Assembly: GCF_018139145.2 (NCBI RefSeq)
Contig: NC_059500.1
Span: 28,997,437-29,061,436 of the forward strand
Source of the DNA: Gymnogyps californianus
Lineage: Eukaryota > Chordata > Aves > Accipitriformes > Cathartidae
DNA: 64,000 bases
Direction: 5' to 3'
Positions 57,466 to 64,000 of this stretch are shown piece after piece. The number at the start of each line of letters is the position of its first letter. Within the stretch, counting starts at the first letter, position 1. A model generated the notes under the pieces. It was not told where the DNA came from. It saw only the letters and a program-made list of their open reading frames with translations, and did no database searches. Position numbers and translations under genes: made by a program.

Positions 57466-60028
57466 GAACGACAAAAGATGCATCACACTAGCTCCTTTCC
57501 CGAGGTATTGAAAAACTTTTTCAAGGGAAGAAGAAAAGGGAAATGGTTCCTACAGGAAGTTGAGTGTGCATATGGGGATGACAATTTTTCACCAAAAAAA
57601 TCCCTAGAATTTCCTCATTTTAAATTAAAAAAATAGCACATTTTCAGTGGAGATTGGGATAAGGAAAACCTGTGTTTGGAAGTTTTGTGATAATTCCTCT
57701 TTTATACATTATCTCTTATCTGGGTGCAGGAATGCACAGGTGAAAATATCACTGCAAATTCCTGTGAGGAGAGGTGGTAACGGGATAATCTGTAAGTGCT
57801 GTCATCCACCACCCATTTCTGACACACTGACAAGAATGTCAGACCTGTCTGATTTCACTTGACAGCTGAGAGAGATTATCTTTCACCTATGCTGCTTTAT
57901 GCACCATAAAAGATGAGCTCACACAACCAATCCAGAGCAAATAATCAATGTGCTAGTTTATACTTGTCTTTCCTAAGAAGAACAAGGCTTAAAAATGAAA
58001 AGAGTAAAGAAAAAAATGCACAACAACCAAAACCCACATGGGAAGACACAGTTTGCTCACTGCAGGAGTTCAATCCTCCAAGCTTCTGGTAGTGATTTTA
58101 TTTGAGCATAATCGCTTTTGTGAACCAGGCAATCACATGATGCAATAATCAAAACAGTAAATCACTTCAAGCAGCAATGTACCTTATAATTAGGCAATGC
58201 AAGTAATCAGCCTAAAATGGGGCCCACATGAAATTGTAGTGTCATCAAGCAATAACTCAATCACAGCTCTGCATACAATTTGGTAATCATGTGGAAAAGG
58301 CTGTTTAGTTATTAAGCCCCTCAATTTTGGAATTTCTAGTAAGAGCCAAGCAATGTTTAAATATCCTGTCAAAAGACAGAACTACTTTCCAGGTAAGTCT
58401 CAGGCCCTCTCTTACTGTTGAACTGGTAGAAGACATTGTTATCTCCCCTGTAGTCTGATGAGAATTGGGTTTCTGATAGTGTCCATGTCTTCGCTCTGGA
58501 AGCCTTTATTTTAAAAGGAAGAACACTGTGTTCCTATCCTTTTTTTCTCTCTAAAAGCTAATCTAGTCTCAGAAGTTTACAAAAGGGCCCTACCATTGTA
58601 TTTTAGCAATCTTCCCTAAGAAAAAAAGATATCAAACTCTTACATTTTACTCCGTGGAAACCCTTTACAAAAACAAAGGGGTTTTAGACTTCTTTGCTAT
58701 CAAAGTAACTCCTTGTAAGATTAAGAGAAATATTTTATGAAGCAAACTTTCTTTTGTGGTTGAAAATATCTTTTCTTCTAGAAACTGGAAGCACAAATGA
58801 ATAATAACTTTTTGAAACATCAGGTTTTGTCTGAAATATTTTCTACTGAAGTCTTTAGTGTTTAGGTGGTTTTGATTGAAATGCGTGAGGTTGGATTTTT
58901 TTTTTAAATACCAGAAATGGTTTTCAGGAACTAAATTACCACTATTTTTAATCAAAAAATTGTTTTGAAAAACAGAAGTTGTGTTTGTTTTTTTGTAGTG
59001 TTTTTTTTAGTTTAACATTTCTTGAACTGTTTGAAAACTTGAGCGAAAATAATTTGAATGAAAATTTGACAAAAACAAAGGAAAAAAACACAACCAAACT
59101 AAAGCAAGAAAGTCCTTCTACAGAAACTCTTATGAAAAATACTATCATCCTGTGGGTTTTATTTCAACTCTGTTTTCTAGGGCTGGGGGTTAACACTGTT
59201 CTCACAAGTTGTATTTATTTTGTTTGGAGCTAAGCTCTCATTAGTGTTTGCTTGGTAAATGCTGCTTCATTGATTTCAGTTTCTGCCTCCTGTGATATTT
59301 TAAGCTGCAGCCTTCATGAATTCAGAAGAGCTCTTATCTCAGCTGCATCACAGTGAGTGCCCTTTTTAGCCAGCTAAATATATCACCATGACTTGAATTT
59401 TCATCTGGAATTTGTGAATTGTATGGATGGGTTTCTCTGTCCCCTCTGGACTGATGTACAATTGTGAAAGCTTGACCTTTATCTCCTGAATATTGACTTC
59501 ATTCTAACCTGAAAATAATTCTGTAGCAGAACTGTAATTAGGTTTCCCAAACTTGTTTGTCTGCTAATTACGAAGTTCTATCCTATGCAGGGAGCCAAGG
59601 AGGGAACTGGTTACCAATTAACCATGACATTTCTGCTGTTTTCCTGTCCCAAAGTGACTTGACATGTCCCACTAATCTTCTCCTTGCGTCTTCAGGAAGT
59701 CTACACCATATTATTCTGTACTTTTCCACTAATATGTACTGTAGGAGATAATTTTAACAAAACTCAGTGCAAGATCTTATGGAAGGGGGAGGGACTTTTA
59801 TTTAAATAATCTCTTACGTAGGTTAAAGCTATGTGCTTACACTTTCACATGCAGTCATCAGCAACAAGATGAGTGTGCCCAGCTGCTCTGACTAAGATCA
59901 GTTACGTATGACAGAGGACAATGGATGCTTACTGCTGAGTCTTCATTGCATCTCTTGGGTTTGTCTTGGTAGGTTCTTGGACAAATTTATTTTTGGATAG
60001 GTCTTTCATACACTTCAGGAATCATCAT

Positions 60029-60603
60029 TGTCGTGGTTTAACCCCAGCCAGCAACTAAGCACCACGCAGCCACTTCCCCCTCCCCCCTCCCAGTGGGGTG
60101 GGGAGGAGTAGGAAAAAAAAAGTAAAACTCGTGGGTTGAGATAAGAACAGTTTAATAACTAAAGTAAAATAAAATACGCTAACTAATAATAGTAATTGTA
60201 ATGAAAAAGAATATAACAAAAAAACCCCAAAACCCACCCAAGAAAAAACAAGTGATGCACAATGCAATTGCTCACCACCCATTGACCAATGCCCGAGCCA
60301 CGATCTGCCCCTTCTGGCCAACTCCCCCCTGTTCATATACTGGGCATGACGTTCCATGGTATGGAATACCCGTTTGGCTAGTTCAGGTCAGCTGTCCCAG
60401 CTATGTTCCCTCCCAGCTTCTTGCACACCTGCTTGCTGGCAGAGCATGGGAAACTGAAAAATCATTGACTTGAGATAAGTGTTACTTAGCAACAACTAAA
60501 ACATGAGAGTATTATCAACATTATTCTCACACTAAATCCAAAACACAGCACTATACCAGCTACTAGGAAGAAAATTAACTCTATCCCAGCCGAAACCAGG
60601 ACA
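60029..60603 (-). mobile_element. Solo LTR, ERVL-like group, minus strand
   Basis: The plus strand begins TGTCGTGGTTTAACCCCAGC and ends AGCCGAAACCAGGACA. ATCAT lies directly before (60024-60028) and after (60604-60608), a perfect 5-bp target duplication. The blocks match the 43142 and 63627 copies in reverse complement. The TATA position (60332-60339) reads TATATGAA on the minus strand, a mutated box. No tRNA insertion and no internal retroviral sequence. Confidence 0.95.
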
Positions 60604-63600
60604 ATCATTTTGCATTGAGACTTGCTTACTCTGTCCTCTGTGAACACTAAACAAATTAAGCCCGTTGTCCCTGTTTACTGATTTTTAGAAAATTTTAAGA
60701 GTACAGTCTGTCTTCTTGTTGAGATAGGAGGAGGAGGACCAGCACAGGAAGTACTATAACTATGTTGCCATCTTCCTGTTAAGAAAGGTGTCAGTGATAA
60801 GTCGTGACCTTACAAGGGCACTCACCTTCTGGGGTCAGTGCAAAAAACCCCAGTTTGCCAGTGTTTAGCAGTGACCTTTGTTACCAATACCGTCTGTAGC
60901 AGTGTCCTTCATTACCAATACAGTCTGTTCTTGTAAAACTTACTCTACTGTTTCTTCTGGTGCTCTTAGGTGCATGCACACACACACAAATACAAACCTT
61001 TTCATTAGTTGTCTTTCAGACCAATTGTTTTCTTTCTGTTAAAAATATTTAGAGAACAATCTCAAAACCTGATCATCCAGCAACACCTGTACAGCTCAAG
61101 GCTGTGGAAGGTCACGCTCTTATTTTGTTATTTCTGACTACATTGCTCCTGAACCCTCACTGTGAGCACCTCTGAGGAATGGAGAGTGATGGTTCCCTGA
61201 TACGTCACACTAATGTCTGATTGAGTGAACTCTGTTTATACGTCATACTATGTTTTTGCTGCTGCTGCAGGAGGCCGAAAAAGCAAACTTTCCTTTTCAG
61301 GCTATGTTTCCAAAGGGGTCTTATGATCCTTGTGTGTTCAGCTTAGGAGGCTGTGTCACATTACAGGGAACAGTTTACCAAACGTGAAGAGGCTGGCTAA
61401 AATAGCTACACTTCCGACTCTCACATTCACTTGTTCCTTTTCTATCATCACTCATGTTGCCAGGAGCACCCTGGTTGTGTCATGGTAATCAGAAGATAAA
61501 AGCTCTTCATACTACAGCAAGAATCGGAGTTGCTAGGGGCCACACTCTGGTGATGGCCACCACACCAGATGGTCACACACTCTGTGGAAGATATGGCCCA
61601 GAAAGGGAAGAAAAAAGGCTTAAACTCTCTGTGTCCCATGCAGTGAGGGAAGAGGTGTCTTCATGCCCTCCTACTGAGCCCTTTGAGAAACCGGTTTCTT
61701 GAAAAACGTTCTGATTAGAGTAATCTCTTCTAATGCTTTGGAAAATATTAGCTTACATCAGGACTTTTGAATGAGTGTTTTCTGCTTCTCTGAGACACTG
61801 AGTAGTGTCGTTTCTCCAGGGTTGCTGTCAGAGGACACGGGCTTCTTTGGCAATTTTCAAAGGCCAGTATTAAAATAAAGAAAATTGAGAGTAATTGGAA
61901 GGCATCTTACATGAACCTGCTGATGAACTTCATGATGCTGAGGCCATGCCAGAGATTTAATGCCATTTCTAACAAAAAAAAAAAAAATCCAAATCACTAC
62001 GATGTGTCTGTCAGCTTTTAGGGAAAAATCTATACAGGAAATGCAGTGATATGAAGTAACTACTAACTCTGAAATCTTCCTCATCCATAGAGTATGGCTA
62101 TGGTCTCAGAGTGATGACTGTATAATGTCCTAGGATACTCAGATCAGCCAGTTGCAGAAAAGCAGCACAGTGGATGAAAAGCAACTCAGCTGACATATTG
62201 TCTCAAAAATTGTTCCAGCACCCCTGTGTAAGAGCTTTGAGCGGAGCACATTCAGCTCAGATGCAGACCTGTCATGTTGGGTGGTGGTTGTGAACACTGT
62301 AACAACAAAAGTAGTGGTGTAGTATTTTTTTCCCCTTGAGGAAGACCTACTGATCAGCAATGGGGTTGAGAAGTCATACGAAAAATGATGTGTCTGGGAA
62401 CAATTCATTTCAAATCCAAGGGACACTAAAGGATGGAATAGTGTCCATACGGAGAGAAGTGGTTCACCTGAGGTCTCTCAGGATTTGTTTGGCAGAGCCA
62501 GACAAGGAACTCAGGCAGTCTCCACTAGTCAATGATGTCATCTGCTCTTCATGCAGACTGGAAACCAGATACCTTGGTGTCTACAAAGCAAGACTGAACT
62601 TTAGAGATTAAGGAATGATGGCGTCTTTACTTCTGAGCATGCTGGAAGGCCATGACAGTTTGATGTGATGGGAAGGTGGTTGTGGGGGAAACAGAAGGGG
62701 AATAAATCACCCTTATTCCTCTTCCTGAATCTACAATAACAGAGCATGGTCATTAGTGTTGCAGTGAATCTTGAAGTGCCCCACAGACTGTAGCAGAGTC
62801 AGTTGGACTTCTGATTGACACACATGAAACATTTGACATTGATGCTCTAGAAAAAGCAAAGCTTCCTAGAGACAGTGAGCTTTTAAAGACTAGCCAAACA
62901 AAGCAAAACCTTTAATTGCATGGACTAGCAAGGAAATGGTGATGCACCTAAGGGCAAAGATTTGGGATTGTGGAAGAACACCAGGTGTGGGTGCTCCACT
63001 GCAGTCATTAGTATTAGGTGCTTCACAACAGCCTGACTCAGTCTCCATGGGCTCACATGGAAAAAAGGTTATTCTGTTTGCCCAGGCTCCTTAGTCCTCT
63101 TGGTCAAGTCACATAGTTCTCTACTACCCAAACTGTGGTCCAGTCCAGTGGCAGTTTAGCCAAACACATATTTTCACATGCAACAGTGGGTGCAGAGGGC
63201 ACCTCAGATTCTTCTTTCTCCATTGATACACCTGGGTGCCAACGTGACAGTGCCAGACTGCCACCTCCCTTTGTTTTATACCATTGGACTTTTCTTCCTC
63301 TGGTGCATAAGTTACTCTGTTTGAAAATGCCTCCACTGGACCTACGTTCCCTTCAGAAAATCCTCTGGCAGCTCTCTGAGCAGAGCTTAAGTGCAAAGTG
63401 ACAACAGCCAGCACATGCTGGCTCCAGGGATCCTGCAGAAAATATAGCCTTAAAGGTAGACTCTGCCATTTGGAGAAGTGCCCATGAGTAGGGGCTAGTC
63501 AAGGATGTGAAGGTCAGGGGCAGCCTTGGCTGCAGTGACCATGAGATGGTGAAATATTCTGCAAGAAGGGAACAGGGTGAAAAGCAGGACCACAAACCTG

Positions 63601-63626
63601 GACTTCAGGACATCACACTTTAATGT
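60604..63626. other. Unique DNA, no gene recognised
   Basis: No repeat family or coding region recognised. Frames are below 100 codons. There is an A16 run near 61975. Confidence 0.6.
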
Positions 63627-64000
63627 TGTCCTGGTTTCGGCTGGGACAGAGTTAACTTTCTTTTTAGTAGCTGGTACAGTGCTGTGTTTTGGATTTAGTG
63701 TGAGAATGATGTTGGTAACACTCCGATGTTTTAGTTGTTGCTAAGTAGCGCTTATCTTAAGCCAAGGACTTTTCAGTCTCCCGTGCTCTGCCAGCAAGCA
63801 GGTGTGCAAGAAGCTGGGAGGGAGCATAGCCAGGGCAGCTGACCTGAACTAGCCAAAGGGATATTCCATACCATGGAACGTCATGCCCAGTATATAAACA
63901 GGGGGGAGCTGGCCGGGAGGTGCGGATCGCGGTTCGGGAACTAACAGCATCGGTCAGCGGGTGGTGAGCAATTGTATTGTGCATCACTGGTTTTTTTCCT
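63627..64000 (+). mobile_element. LTR, ERVL-like group, plus strand, cut by window end
   Basis: Starts TGTCCTGGTTTCGGCTGGGA and follows the copy at 43142 almost word for word (TTAGTTGTTGCTAAGTAGCG, ACCTGAACTAGCCAAAGGGA, the TATA box at 63891-63898, GGGTGGTGAGCAATTG). The window ends in the R/U5 part, so whether an internal provirus follows is unknown. It lacks the tRNA insert, giving the ancestral state for that position: CATGCCCAGTATATAAAC. Confidence 0.93.
63891..63898 (+). promoter_or_regulatory. LTR TATA box
   Basis: TATATAAA, about 265 bp from the LTR start and aligned with the TATA boxes of the sister copies. Confidence 0.6.

Larger units (their letters stand above)
56414..60028. other. 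Unique AT-rich DNA, no gene; possible conserved tract
   Basis: No gene or transposon recognised. It contains a G18 run (57321-57338), an A19 run (57447-57465) and a repeat-free, AT-rich tract with many homeodomain-like cores (57880-58380), all treated separately. Confidence 0.5.

Noticed and set aside
58948..59233. Phe/Val-rich and Lys/Asn-rich opposing frames
   Set aside because: Products of A- and T-run-rich DNA. No signal or membrane-protein context beyond composition.
43142..64000. Full provirus bounded by the plus-strand LTRs at 43142 and 63627
   Set aside because: The 20 kb between them contains CR1, inverted LTRs and unique DNA but no gag, pol or env homology. The other LTRs also show their own target duplications.

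Overview
This window looks like a bird nuclear genome. It carries several 5'-truncated CR1 LINEs whose 3' ends lie at ATTCTATGA-type repeats, and solo LTRs of a widespread avian ERVL-like family. I see no Alu, L1 or other mammalian repeats, no prokaryotic gene organisation, and no protein-coding gene of the host that I can recognise. The window is therefore intergenic DNA or part of a very large intron. All protein homology I can read belongs to decayed retrotransposons.

Layout. 1-5979: single-copy, AT-rich DNA with nothing coding. 5980-7767: a plus-strand CR1 (1.8 kb) with a damaged reverse transcriptase (RT). 7768-24466: mostly unique DNA with one eroded CR1 tail (about 8590-8845), two or three very old CR1-like scraps and a compound microsatellite. 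24467-30060: two CR1s facing each other tail to tail. One is 1 kb on the plus strand (to 25512). The other is a 3.7 kb minus-strand copy (26318-30060) that still shows ORF1 esterase, endonuclease, RT and 3' UTR in order. 30061-36577: unique DNA.

Right part, 36.6-64 kb: an LTR-rich stretch. It holds five copies of one ERVL-like solo-LTR group besides a sixth LTR of a different, tandem-repeat-bearing family (39604-40560). The five are at 36578-37170 minus, 43142-43810 plus, 48275-48875 minus (nested in a CR1), 55887-56413 minus (truncated) and 60029-60603 minus; another copy at 63627-64000 plus is cut by the window end. Two show perfect 5-bp target duplications (CCCAC and ATCAT). A minus-strand CR1 with an internal deletion spans 46494-49660. 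A GC-rich, internally repetitive block of unknown class lies at about 53150-54430.

The most unusual item is inside the LTR at 43142-43810. A tRNA-Ile(AAT) pseudogene, flanked by a CCAGT duplication, sits immediately upstream of the LTR TATA box. None of the sister LTRs that can be read at this position has it. It puts pol III A- and B-box sequences next to a pol II TATA box. Other structures worth a second look are an 11-bp snap-back palindrome at the 5' junction of one CR1, the internally deleted CR1, a pseudoknot-like pair of interleaved inverted repeats, several local palindromes and tandem duplications, and repeat-free AT-rich tracts that could be conserved non-coding elements. I found no evidence of a previously undescribed multi-gene system.
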